A DNA stretch of 64,000 nt, taken from Cytophagaceae bacterium ABcell3 (lineage in GTDB: Bacteria > Bacteroidota > Bacteroidia > Cytophagales > Cytophagaceae). Below are positions 1-8,051 of the stretch, piece by piece (position 1 is the stretch's first letter; each line of letters begins with the position of its first letter). The stretch lies in the NCBI GenBank assembly GCA_030913385.1, contig CP133159.1:2936584-3000583 (forward strand). The letters run 5' to 3'. Under the pieces are notes generated by a model, which was not told the origin of the DNA, ran no database searches, and worked only from the letters and a program-made list of their open reading frames with translations. The position numbers were made by a program, and so were the translations under genes.

Positions 1-1228
1 TCTTTTTTCCTTTATAAGCTTTTCGTTTTTTGTTTTCAAGAAATTCTATTTCTGAGAGTAAGGAGTTGATATCTTTTTGATTATCCTCTGAAAAGTCTAT
101 TGTAGCCGCATATTCTTTGTTGTCGACATTGATTACTTTTACATTTTTGCCTATATATTTCTCAATATTATTAAAAAGTTCTTTTTCTTCAGGACTGCAA
201 AAAGAAATGGCAAACCCTTTTTGTGTACCTCTGCCTGTTCTTCCCACCCGGTGTACATAACTTTCTGGCTGTTCTGGAATGTCATAGTTTATAACAAGTT
301 CAACGCCAGGAATGTCTATGCCTCTTGCACTTACATCAGTCGTAATAAGCATTTTAGATGCACCCGTTTTAAACTGTTCCAGCGCATGTACTCTTTCAGT
401 CTGATTTTTGTCTCCGTGCAATACTTCAGACTTAATATTTACTCTTTCCATGGCCTTTGCTACTCTTTCAGCACGAACCTTGGTTCTTACAAAAACAAGT
501 ATTTTTTTGCCATCATTTTCATTATGAATACGCTCTAAAAAGAAACGTTTGTCATCCATTATAACCTCCATAACAGAATGATCCACATTCTTGGACACTG
601 GGTCTTTGGGTGAAATTTGGATTCGGATGGGATTATGCACCAACGAGTACGCTAACTTTTTTATGTTTTCATCAATGGTAGCAGAAAAAAACAAAGTTTG
701 GTGTTTTCTTGGTATATGCTTTAGAACATCTTTAATGTCTTTATAAAAACCTAAGGCAAGCATTTGGTCTGCTTCATCGAGAATAAGTGTATCTATTTGG
801 CTTAAGTTGATATGATTTTGATGCATTAAATCAAACATCCTTCCTGGGGTTGCTACCAAAACATCAGCTTTTTTTAGCTTTTCAATTTGAGGTTGTTGGT
901 CCACCCCGCCGTGTACACATGCCACCTTAACTGTTGTGCCTTTCCCAAGGGTTTCAAAAACCTGTGCTATCTGGGTTGCCAGTTCATGGGTAGGAACCAT
1001 TACCAGACAACTTAACCCTTTTCTATTTTTTTTATAGTATAGCTTTGAAAGTACGGGTATAGCAAAAGCTGCTGTTTTTCCGGTTCCTGTTTGCGCTATG
1101 GCCAATACATCCTCACCCCGAAGTATAGGCGGTATAGATTTAAACTGTATATCCGTAGGCCTTTTAAAACCTTCCTTGGCTAAATTTTGGTTTATTTCTT
1201 GTGCTATATTATAGCTTTCAAACTTCAT
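1..1228 (-). CDS. DEAD-box ATP-dependent RNA helicase (3' end outside window)
   Basis: The minus-strand frame is open from an ATG at 1228 to the window edge, giving 409 codons with no stop. Translation shows the helicase motifs in order: a Q motif (FKRPTDIQ), motif I AQTGTGKT, motif II DEAD (in LILDEADQML), motif III SAT (FSATI), and motif VI HRVGRTGR. This defines a DEAD-box RNA helicase of the RhlE-like, two-RecA-domain type. Such proteins remodel RNA secondary structure during ribosome assembly and mRNA decay, often in the cold. The visible C-terminal tail turns basic (NKKRKAYKGKK), which is common just before the end of these proteins, so little is probably missing. The family call is firm, but the exact paralogue cannot be told from the motifs. 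Confidence 0.93.
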   Translation of the reverse strand, partial: MKFESYNIAQEINQNLAKEGFKRPTDIQFKSIPPILRGEDVLAIAQTGTGKTAAFAIPVLSKLYYKKNRKGLSCLVMVPTHELATQIAQVFETLGKGTTVKVACVHGGVDQQPQIEKLKKADVLVATPGRMFDLMHQNHINLSQIDTLILDEADQMLALGFYKDIKDVLKHIPRKHQTLFFSATIDENIKKLAYSLVHNPIRIQISPKDPVSKNVDHSVMEVIMDDKRFFLERIHNENDGKKILVFVRTKVRAERVAKAMERVNIKSEVLHGDKNQTERVHALEQFKTGASKMLITTDVSARGIDIPGVELVINYDIPEQPESYVHRVGRTGRGTQKGFAISFCSPEEKELFNNIEKYIGKNVKVINVDNKEYAATIDFSEDNQKDINSLLSEIEFLENKKRKAYKGKK

Positions 1229-1535
1229 ACGCTTATTGAATTATACAAAAGTAATAAATGTAAAGATAGCAGCAATGACATTGCGTGAATTAAGATTGTC
1301 TGTAAACATTATTATCTGGCACTGGTTATTTTTATAAAGAAACTTAGATAAAGGTTGAAGGGGAGATATGTGAGATATCGGTTTCTTTAAAGATGTTGGA
1401 AGAGGGGGAGAATCGCTGATTTACGTTTCATGAAGGCAAGGCCGTAACCTTGCCTTTTTTATATAACTCCTTGATTTATATCTTTCGGGAATTTTTTGTA
1501 TCCTATAATGGTTTAGGGAAAAATATCTTTAAATC
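1229..1535. other. Intergenic region between divergent genes
   Basis: About 300 bp between the divergently transcribed helicase and the acidic lipoprotein. It should hold promoters for both, though I see no clear -33/-7 match. It contains a plus-strand terminator-like hairpin, listed separately, that has no annotated gene in front of it. No convincing open frame longer than about 20 codons is visible. Confidence 0.5.
1433..1460 (+). terminator. Rho-independent terminator without an obvious upstream gene
   Basis: A 9-bp perfect stem AAGGCAAGG / CCTTGCCTT with a 6-nt loop (CCGTAA) runs into six T residues on the plus strand. The gene to the left points away from it and the next gene starts downstream, so it would end a transcript begun within 1229-1432, such as a small RNA, or act as an attenuator for the following gene. 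Confidence 0.65.
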
Positions 1536-2222
1536 ATGAAAATATTCCCTTTCCTAGTTTTGATTTTTTTTGTTGTTTCTTGTAATAAAGAAAAAATAGA
1601 TCCTTCAGAGTCAAATGATGATTCAGGCGAAGAAATGCAAATGGATGATCCATTAGAGGAAGAGTATCCTAAAGATAGCGTAGATTTTGAATACCCAAAC
1701 GAAGAGGAGGAGGCCGATAGCTTAGATATGCCTGATTTAAGCAATTTTCAGAGGTTTTTAATAGGGAAAGGTAGCCATAGTTCAGTTTCTGTTGTTAGGT
1801 TTTTTACAGGCAATGAGATGAACTTTAATGCTGTTTTTGACGAATCTGCCATTTATGATCTGGCGTCTTCTAACCAAAGCGATATTAATAAACTTTATGG
1901 TTTCTCAGACTGCGGAAACTTTCACCATACCAATAGTGCCCGTTTTGGGTGGCGATGGTATCAGGAAGAATTACAGATATTTGCATACTGTTATAGCAAT
2001 GGCCAGCGTAACATGGAGTATATAACCTCTGTGGATTTAGGAAAAGAGTATCAGTATTCAATTAAAAAAGACAGAGGACAATATATTTTTTCTGTCAATA
2101 ACCAATCAACAACAATGGACAGGGGGTGCAGTGGCAATGGAAGAAGCTACTATCTTTTCCCATACTTTGGAGGGACGGAAACTGCGCCACACGATATAAC
2201 GATCCATATACAGGAAATATAG
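1536..2222 (+). CDS. Acidic lipoprotein of unknown function
   Basis: This 228-residue protein begins with a hydrophobic signal sequence and a lipobox ending at Cys16 (FVVSC), so it is predicted to be a lipoprotein. Residues about 20-70 are a low-complexity linker rich in Asp, Glu and Ser. Residues about 72-228 form a compact domain rich in aromatic and beta-type residues with several Cys (DCGNFHH, CYSNGQ, DRGCSGNG), consistent with an all-beta extracellular domain. I do not recognise a family. It is followed by 280 bp of non-coding sequence, so it seems to be a single-gene unit. The linker composition suggests the domain is held off the membrane, as in many Bacteroidota surface lipoproteins. 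That last point is inference. Confidence 0.75.
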   Translation: MKIFPFLVLIFFVVSCNKEKIDPSESNDDSGEEMQMDDPLEEEYPKDSVDFEYPNEEEEADSLDMPDLSNFQRFLIGKGSHSSVSVVRFFTGNEMNFNAVFDESAIYDLASSNQSDINKLYGFSDCGNFHHTNSARFGWRWYQEELQIFAYCYSNGQRNMEYITSVDLGKEYQYSIKKDRGQYIFSVNNQSTTMDRGCSGNGRSYYLFPYFGGTETAPHDITIHIQEI

Positions 2223-2364
2223 GAAGTTATTGTATTAGGAAAAACATTGTGAGCAACCTAGGTGTTAGGTTATTAAAACTTGTTGTGAGGGAGTGGTATA
2301 AGGGGTTGGAGTGTTTGGTTCAGAGCTGAAAAGATAATATGGTGCCACAAGTTTTAAACCTGAT

Positions 2365-2415
2365 TTGTTATTTGATACGTAATGGAAAGCTCTATTACAT
2401 ACTTCTGATTTAAAT
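2365..2415 (+). repeat. Degenerate dispersed repeat, R2-type module
   Basis: This stretch shares an ordered set of words (ttgtta, taatgGAAAGCTCTatt, ctGATTTAAAT) with 33385-33430 and, inverted, with 59964-60004. The copies are diverged but collinear. It lies in the 280-bp gap between the lipoprotein and the FemAB-like gene, where I see no gene. Confidence 0.5.
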
Positions 2416-2502
2416 ATTCTAAAGCTAAAGGGGTGCCTTTACATTCATTTATAAATTTAGTAAATTTAAAATTCTTCCTTATCAAAAAAGCCACAATTTG
2501 TA

Positions 2503-3618
2503 ATGCTTGTAAATGTCGATCCAAAACCGATTAATGATATTACCTCAAGTCACATACTTCAGCAAACGAGCTACTGGGGACACGTGAAACAAAAGCAAGG
2601 TTGGGATGCCAATGCATATGATGTTAAGATCATATTAGAAGAGGAAGGAGAGGTTGGTCGCAAAAAGGTGGAAGACGATTTGCTAATAGTATCTCAAAAA
2701 ATAGGGGAGAGTTCTGAAATCGCTTATATACCATATGGGCCAAAAAATATACCAGCGGAAGGTCAGCAAGGAAATGTTCTTGAAGAACTTTCTGAAAACC
2801 TTCGGGAGCATTTGCCTGATGAAACTATATTGATTAGATATGATCTTCCTTGGGGTTCTCCCTATGCACAAGAGGAGGATTTTTGTGACGAAAATGGTAT
2901 GTGGCTTGGCCCTCCAGAACCTAGAGTGAGAGAGTTTAGGATGAACTTTGGGACTAATCAGTGGAATTTAAGAAAAGCACCTACCGATGTACTTCCTTCA
3001 AGTACTTTTCTGATCAATTTGAGCTTGTCTGAAGAAAAGCTCTTGCAGCAAATGAAACCCAAAACTCGTTACAATATCAGATTGGCTTATAAAAAAGGAG
3101 CTCATGTTTATGAAGCAGGCGAAGAAGGGCTTCCTATTTGGTATGACCTTCATTGTCAGACAGCAGAACGGAATAAGATTATTTCATCAGATAGGGATTT
3201 TTTCAAGACTTTGCTGCAGGCCAAGGAGGAGTGTCCCGGCGATACCTGTATTAAGTTTTTAATAGCAGAAGTAGAAGGTAATCCCTTGGCAGCTATGTTT
3301 TTAATAATCTCAGGAGGCCGAGCGACTTATCTTTATGGCGCATCTTCTAATAAGTACAGACAATACATGGGCGCTTATGCACTGCAATGGCAAGCTATCA
3401 AAACAGCAAAATCATTGGGTTGTGTAGAGTATGATATGTTTGGGGTAGCTCATCGTCCTGATCCGTCTCATCCTATGTATGGACTTTACAAATTTAAGTC
3501 AGGTTTTGGGGGGAATTTACATCACAGAGAAGGGTGCTGGGATTACCCTTTAGATGAGTCAATGTATATAGATTATAAGGCTTCTGAATTAGCTTTAGAA
3601 GGATTTCATCACGGTTGA
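2503..3618 (+). CDS. FemAB-family aminoacyltransferase-like protein
   Basis: A 371-residue protein with the double GNAT fold arrangement of the FemABX family. In Gram-positives these enzymes move amino acids from aminoacyl-tRNA onto peptidoglycan precursors, while Gram-negative relatives are mostly uncharacterised. Visible signatures are the first-domain stretch around residues 100-125 (DETILIRYDLPWG), the KPKTRYNIRLAYKKG segment near residue 185, and the second-domain segment YLYGASSNKYRQYMGAYAL followed by WQAIKTAKSLGC and YDMFGVAH, all typical of FemAB proteins. There is no signal peptide, so the protein is cytoplasmic. It stands alone between two gaps. The substrate cannot be inferred: peptidoglycan bridge formation or transfer onto a glycan or lipid are both possible. 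Confidence 0.8.
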   Translation: MLVNVDPKPINDITSSHILQQTSYWGHVKQKQGWDANAYDVKIILEEEGEVGRKKVEDDLLIVSQKIGESSEIAYIPYGPKNIPAEGQQGNVLEELSENLREHLPDETILIRYDLPWGSPYAQEEDFCDENGMWLGPPEPRVREFRMNFGTNQWNLRKAPTDVLPSSTFLINLSLSEEKLLQQMKPKTRYNIRLAYKKGAHVYEAGEEGLPIWYDLHCQTAERNKIISSDRDFFKTLLQAKEECPGDTCIKFLIAEVEGNPLAAMFLIISGGRATYLYGASSNKYRQYMGAYALQWQAIKTAKSLGCVEYDMFGVAHRPDPSHPMYGLYKFKSGFGGNLHHREGCWDYPLDESMYIDYKASELALEGFHHG

Positions 3619-3809
3619 TTATACTCCGACTGTAGATTTATAAGACCGTAAATGCTAGTATTTACGAGTTATTATCCCTGTAATAATATATTTAAAGAAG
3701 ATTTTTTATAAAAGAACATTTCAACTAAGTTGCATTTTTAAATCCGCCAGATTTTTCTTTATAAATGTTGAACCTTTAAGAAAAGAAGCTCTTTATATAA
3801 CCAGATTGT

Positions 3810-5639
3810 ATGAAGGATCTGTTTGAAAAAATAGTAGAGAAATCTCTGGATGGAGTTTTAGTTTTGGAGCCTGTCGCTGAATCCGGTTCAGTTGCTATAA
3901 GTGATTTTTATATTAAGTTTTATAACTCAAAAATTTCTGAGTTTCTGGGTGTGGATTTCACGGAAAATGAGTTGCTTTCTAATGTTGCAAGCACCTTTAA
4001 CGGTCGTTTGATTAATTCTTTTCCTGAACTTATAGATCAAGGGATGATTTATATTGGAAATGTATCTTTGAGTGGCCAAAACAAGGTGTTCGATGCGCAT
4101 GTCCAAATTATAGATGACTTAATAATTGCCACTTTCACTAAAGTCGTTGAAAAAGTTGCTTGTGGCATTTCTGAAACACAAGGAATTTTAGAAGAAGTTC
4201 AGGAGCTAGCAAAGCTTGGAATATTTGAGTGGGATATTGTTGAAGGAAAAATGACGTGGACCAAGCAGCTCTATGATATTTATGGCATAGATCCTAACAA
4301 GTTTACTTTGACACCAGAGTCGGCTTTGGAAGTAGTTCATCCAGAGGATCAAGAGTATATTTCGAAGCTTTTTAAGTCAGCTAAGAGTGATTTTGAATAT
4401 AAATTTCGCTTTATTCATAAAAAACGCCCAGAAGGCTTTGCTTTTGGAAGGACTAAGTTTGTAAAAGACCAAAATGGTAATGTGGTAAAGGTAATGGGCT
4501 TTACTCAAGACATCACCGAGCGGGTAAGGCTTGAAAACCTACTTCTGGAATCCCAAAAAATAGCTCAAGTAGGTAGTTTTGAATGGGATGTCGTTTCAGA
4601 TAAATTAACAGGTACGCCACAGTTTTTTAAAATTCTAGGTCAGCAAGGTTCTTCTATGAATATGGAAGACTTTTTAAGGCTGGTTCATCCTGAAGATCTT
4701 AAAATTGTAAAGCATAATATCTCTCTTATTTTCCAAGGTGAACAAGTTGATGATTTAGTGTATAGGGCCATTCTGCCTTCTGGTAGAGAGGTTTATTTGA
4801 TGGCACAATGCAAAACTTACAAAAACTCAAAAAATGAAGCTGCAAAAGTTATAGGGACTATATACAATGTCACGGATCTATACCTCACAAAACTAAAGTT
4901 GAAAGAAATTAACACTGAGCTTGAAGAGAAAATAACTGAACGAACCAAAGACTTGACTGCGGTGAACAATGAGTTGAGAAAGATTAATGAAGAACTGGAC
5001 AAGTTTGCCTATACTGTTTCTCACGACCTTAAGTCTCCATTGAATTCAATAATACCACTTTTAAGATTTATCCGGAAGGAATCTGAGGATAAATTGAGTA
5101 AGGACAGTTTATTGATGATGGATATGGTTGGAGAACGTTTGGGGCATATGGGGTCTATGATATCTCAGATTCTCGAGTCGGCTCGTAATACTAATAAGGT
5201 AAAGGAACCTGTTAATTTGAACATGTTAATTCAAGATGTTTTAGTTGGTTTACAAGTTCCTGAACACATTACTGTTAAAATACAACCTAACCTTCCCAAG
5301 GTAAAATACCATAAAATATCTCTTTTTCAGGTTTTTCAAAATTTGCTAAGCAATGCTATTAAGTTTAATAACAAAGAGCATGGTATTATTAAAGTTTATT
5401 GCGAGAAACATGGCTCCAATTATCAAATTTTCGTAGAAGATAATGGCATTGGAATTAAACCTGAAGACAAAGACCGTATATTTGGGATGTTTCAAGTAGG
5501 ACATGAAAACGAAGCTTTAGACAGTACCGGGCTAGGATTAGCCATTGTAAAAGATATAGTTGAGGAGCATGGCGGGGCTATTCAGGTAGATTCAGCGCCA
5601 AATAAAGGGGCTGTATTTAAGTTTACCGTTCCTATTTAA
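3810..5639 (+). CDS. PAS-domain sensor histidine kinase
   Basis: A 609-residue soluble histidine kinase. Residues 1-120 look like a diverged PAS domain, residues about 125-243 and 244-365 are two PAS/PAC units each ending in a DITER- or NVTDL-type PAC tail, and residues about 365-400 form a coiled coil. The HisKA H-box is FAYTVSHDLKSPLNS with the phospho-acceptor at His405. The HATPase domain shows the N box (NLLSNAIKFNN), G1 (VEDNGIGIKPEDKDRIFGMF) and G2 (STGLGLAIVKDIVEEHGG). There is no transmembrane segment, so it should sense a cytoplasmic or diffusible signal. No response regulator is adjacent, so it is an orphan kinase. A GH5 gene follows 85 bp downstream on the same strand, with no sign of functional linkage beyond proximity. 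Confidence 0.93.
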   Translation: MKDLFEKIVEKSLDGVLVLEPVAESGSVAISDFYIKFYNSKISEFLGVDFTENELLSNVASTFNGRLINSFPELIDQGMIYIGNVSLSGQNKVFDAHVQIIDDLIIATFTKVVEKVACGISETQGILEEVQELAKLGIFEWDIVEGKMTWTKQLYDIYGIDPNKFTLTPESALEVVHPEDQEYISKLFKSAKSDFEYKFRFIHKKRPEGFAFGRTKFVKDQNGNVVKVMGFTQDITERVRLENLLLESQKIAQVGSFEWDVVSDKLTGTPQFFKILGQQGSSMNMEDFLRLVHPEDLKIVKHNISLIFQGEQVDDLVYRAILPSGREVYLMAQCKTYKNSKNEAAKVIGTIYNVTDLYLTKLKLKEINTELEEKITERTKDLTAVNNELRKINEELDKFAYTVSHDLKSPLNSIIPLLRFIRKESEDKLSKDSLLMMDMVGERLGHMGSMISQILESARNTNKVKEPVNLNMLIQDVLVGLQVPEHITVKIQPNLPKVKYHKISLFQVFQNLLSNAIKFNNKEHGIIKVYCEKHGSNYQIFVEDNGIGIKPEDKDRIFGMFQVGHENEALDSTGLGLAIVKDIVEEHGGAIQVDSAPNKGAVFKFTVPI

Positions 5640-5724
5640 TTTATAGCTGTTTTAAAATAATGAAAATGGCATGTTTTTAGCTAGTCTTCCTAAAAAAACT
5701 CTTATTAACAATATTTTTATTGTA

Positions 5725-6732
5725 ATGTGTAAAAATGTAAGACTATTGGCTGTAATGATACTGCTTGTGTTGTTTGGCAGCGCTTCACCTCTGTGTGCCC
5801 AAAGAACTATAGTAGAGAAGTATGGGCAGCTCTCTGTAGATGGCAATTATATTATAGGTGAACATGGAGATACGGTTCAACTAAGGGGAATGTCTCTTTT
5901 TTGGAGTCAATGGATGCCTCAATTCTATAATAGAGATGCCGTTAAATGGTTAAGGGACGACTGGAGGTCTACCGTGGTACGCGCTGCTATGGGGGTAGAA
6001 AAAGGAGGTTACCTTGACAACCCTGAAGAAGAAAAACAAAAGGTTATAGATGTGGTAGATGCTGCCATTGATCTAGGAATTTATGTTATTATAGACTACC
6101 ATTCCCATGAAGCGCATACAGACCATGAGTCTGCGAAGAAATTTTTTGCAGAAATGGCAGAAAGATACCATAAGTACCCCAATGTTATTTACGAAATATA
6201 TAATGAGCCTTTGCAAGACGCCTCATGGTCCAACGATATTAAACCTTACGCAGAAGCTGTTATCAGCACGATCAGAAAGTACGATAGTAACAACCTAATA
6301 ATAGTCGGAACTCGCCAATGGTCGCAAATGGTAAGCGAAGCTGCTGCCGATCCAATAGATGGTGAAAATATTGTATATACAGTCCACTATTACGCTGCCA
6401 CACATGGAAAGTGGTTGATCAATGAAACAAAAAAAGCCCTGGATAAAGGTATTGCGGTTTTTGTGTCCGAGTACGGCATTACGACCGCTTCCGGCGATGG
6501 ACGGATTGATTACAAACGTGCGCAGGAATGGTATGATTTTCTGGACGAAAGGAAAATTAGCTGGTGTAATTGGTCAATTGCAGACAAAGAGGAAACTTCG
6601 GCAGCCCTTAAGCCTGGGGCAAGTGGTAAAGGTGGATGGAAAGAAAGTGAACTTACAGAGTCAGGTACATTTGTCAGAAATGAGCTGATAAAGAAGAATA
6701 CACCTATTTTTAAGTCAATAAAGAAAAAGTAA
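5725..6732 (+). CDS. Secreted GH5 endoglucanase (copy 1)
   Basis: A 335-residue glycoside hydrolase family 5 enzyme, resembling the bacterial endo-beta-1,4-glucanase subfamily. The ATG at 5725 is preferred to an in-frame start at 5671 because it places a proper signal peptide first, with likely cleavage after LCAQ at residue 26. Key residues are acid/base Glu161 in IYNEP and nucleophile Glu249 in VFVSEYG. HYYAATHG near residue 221 and the aromatic CNWS near 281 also match the family. The mature protein is just the catalytic domain, with no carbohydrate-binding module and no T9SS sorting domain, so it probably stays in the periplasm or leaves by another route. A second copy lies at 42705-43691 with near-identical N-terminal mature sequence. 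The gene is followed by a bidirectional terminator. Confidence 0.93.
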   Translation: MCKNVRLLAVMILLVLFGSASPLCAQRTIVEKYGQLSVDGNYIIGEHGDTVQLRGMSLFWSQWMPQFYNRDAVKWLRDDWRSTVVRAAMGVEKGGYLDNPEEEKQKVIDVVDAAIDLGIYVIIDYHSHEAHTDHESAKKFFAEMAERYHKYPNVIYEIYNEPLQDASWSNDIKPYAEAVISTIRKYDSNNLIIVGTRQWSQMVSEAAADPIDGENIVYTVHYYAATHGKWLINETKKALDKGIAVFVSEYGITTASGDGRIDYKRAQEWYDFLDERKISWCNWSIADKEETSAALKPGASGKGGWKESELTESGTFVRNELIKKNTPIFKSIKKK

Positions 6733-6736
6733 AAAT

Positions 6737-6785
6737 AAACTTCCCTGATAATAGTAGCCTCCTGTAGGTTTATATCAGGGAAGTT
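6737..6785. terminator. Bidirectional terminator between convergent genes
   Basis: A 14-bp perfect inverted repeat (AAACTTCCCTGATA / TATCAGGGAAGTTT) with a 21-nt loop, followed by a T-rich tract on the plus strand and preceded by A residues. It sits between the convergent GH5 and SUKH-like genes and can serve both. Confidence 0.75.
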
Positions 6786-6793
6786 TTGTTTTT

Positions 6794-7390
6794 TTAGCTT
6801 ACCAGAAAGTCAATTTGGTCGTCACCGTTAGATTTTTTTATCTCTTTATAAAGTTTTGATAAATAAGCAATTTGCTCTTCTGCTGAAACAGCTTCTAGCT
6901 TTACACCTGGTTTTTGAAAGCAAAATGGGGGAGAAGCTTTAAGTAACTGCCATGGCTCTAAGGAGCCTTTTTCCATTTCATAGTTTAAAAGGGGGTGCAT
7001 TCCCAAAAAGTTTAAAGGATCCTCTTCTGATTTTTGAAGGAAGTTCTTAAAGTCTACCCTCAATTCTTCCAGCTCTCCTGTTTCGCTAAAAAGCTTTATG
7101 ACATTATCATTTCTGAGCAGAAATTGATCGCCCATACAGTCTTGCCCAAACGGAATATCTGTATCCAAAATTTCAGGGTAATGCTTCCAGAAGGCGTTTT
7201 TTCCTGTCCATGCTTCATCTAGTGAATGCCAGGAAGGTGAATGGCAGCAACCTCTGATATGTAGCCCCCCTTTATATGCAACAACCCCATTTATTTGTTC
7301 TAGAAAGATCTGTAGTTGCTCTGGAAGCGCATTAAAGGTATTTTGGTCCTCTATTTTGTTGTGTTTATATGTTATTCCTGATATTCGCAT
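6794..7390 (-). CDS. SUKH (SMI1/KNR4)-superfamily-like protein
   Basis: A 198-residue cytoplasmic protein. The segment LPEQLQIFLEQINGVVAYKG near residues 23-42 and IPFGQDCMGDQFLLRND with VIKLFSETGELEEL near residues 79-110 follow the pattern of SMI1/KNR4 (SUKH) domains, which place an LPxxxxxFLxxxNG helix before a G-D-QF beta hairpin. In bacteria SUKH proteins often serve as immunity proteins for contact-dependent toxins, but many stand alone with unknown roles. No toxin gene is adjacent here, so an immunity role is not supported by context. The protein also has a Cys-Cys-His stretch (RGCCHSPSWHSL) that is unusual for the family. Assignment is by pattern only. Confidence 0.6.
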   Translation of the reverse strand: MRISGITYKHNKIEDQNTFNALPEQLQIFLEQINGVVAYKGGLHIRGCCHSPSWHSLDEAWTGKNAFWKHYPEILDTDIPFGQDCMGDQFLLRNDNVIKLFSETGELEELRVDFKNFLQKSEEDPLNFLGMHPLLNYEMEKGSLEPWQLLKASPPFCFQKPGVKLEAVSAEEQIAYLSKLYKEIKKSNGDDQIDFLVS

Positions 7391-7640
7391 AGTTGATGTA
7401 TTGGTGCTTTGATTAATTTTTATAAAATTAAAAATAAATTTTTCAGGATAGTAGGTTTTTTGAAAAATGCGGAATATATTTGAGTATACTTTTTAAGTAA
7501 TAGTGTCCTCAGATACCTGCCAATAATTGTATAATTAACAACCGGTTCCTGTAGTAACAAGATTTCTTAAAAAAAATATAAGAAGTAAATGAACTTCTTG
7601 TACCAAAAAATGCTTATTTATTTATTACAATTTAATACTA
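7391..7640 (+). promoter_or_regulatory. Long leader of the cold-shock gene
   Basis: 250 bp of AT-rich sequence separate the divergent SUKH-like gene from the cold-shock gene. A small hairpin AAGAAGT-aaatg-AACTTCTT lies at 7578-7597, about 45 bases before the start codon. Cold-shock genes commonly carry long structured 5' leaders that govern translation at low temperature. That role here is inference. No open frame is seen. Confidence 0.4.
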
Positions 7641-7835
7641 ATGCAAACAGGAACAGTAAAGTTTTTTAATGAATCAAAAGGATTTGGATTTATTAAACCA
7701 TCAGAGTCAGGAGACGACATTTTTGTACACGCTTCAGGCTTAATCGATCAAATTCGTGAGAACGACAAAGTTCAATTCGAAGTTGAAAGAGGTAAAAAAG
7801 GTCTTAACGCAGTAAACGTTGAGCTAATCGACTAA
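7641..7835 (+). CDS. Cold-shock domain protein (CspA family)
   Basis: A 64-residue single cold-shock domain, the usual length. It starts GTVKFFNESKGFGFI, where KGFGFI is RNP1, and continues to DIFVHAS, which is RNP2. These form the nucleic-acid-binding surface of the OB-fold. Csp proteins bind single-stranded RNA and DNA and act as RNA chaperones. The Ala in DIFVHAS replaces the more common Phe, as seen in several Bacteroidota members. The gene has its own long leader and a strong terminator, so it is monocistronic. Confidence 0.96.
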   Translation: MQTGTVKFFNESKGFGFIKPSESGDDIFVHASGLIDQIRENDKVQFEVERGKKGLNAVNVELID

Positions 7836-7873
7836 GAAGTTAATATATTTATATAAAAAAGACTTTCTTTGTT

Positions 7874-7903
7874 AAAACCACCTGCATTAAGGTGGTTTTT
7901 TTA
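7874..7903 (+). terminator. Rho-independent terminator of the cold-shock gene
   Basis: Stem AAAACCACC / GGTGGTTTT with an 8-nt loop (TGCATTAA) continuing into a run of T residues, 39 bp after the stop codon. Confidence 0.85.
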
Positions 7904-8051
7904 TTTTATAGCTATTGTTGTTTCTATGGCGTTGAGATAACTTTTTTGATATAAATAGGTTTTTGTTTTTTCTAAGCTTTTATGATATTGCTTTTGGAAG
8001 GTTATTGCATACCTCTTTATTTTTAAGAAATAATCACGCGTTTTTTGGTAA

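Noticed and set aside
5671-5724. Longer N terminus for the first GH5 gene
   Set aside because: It would put 18 residues before the signal peptide. The ATG at 5725 gives a normal signal.
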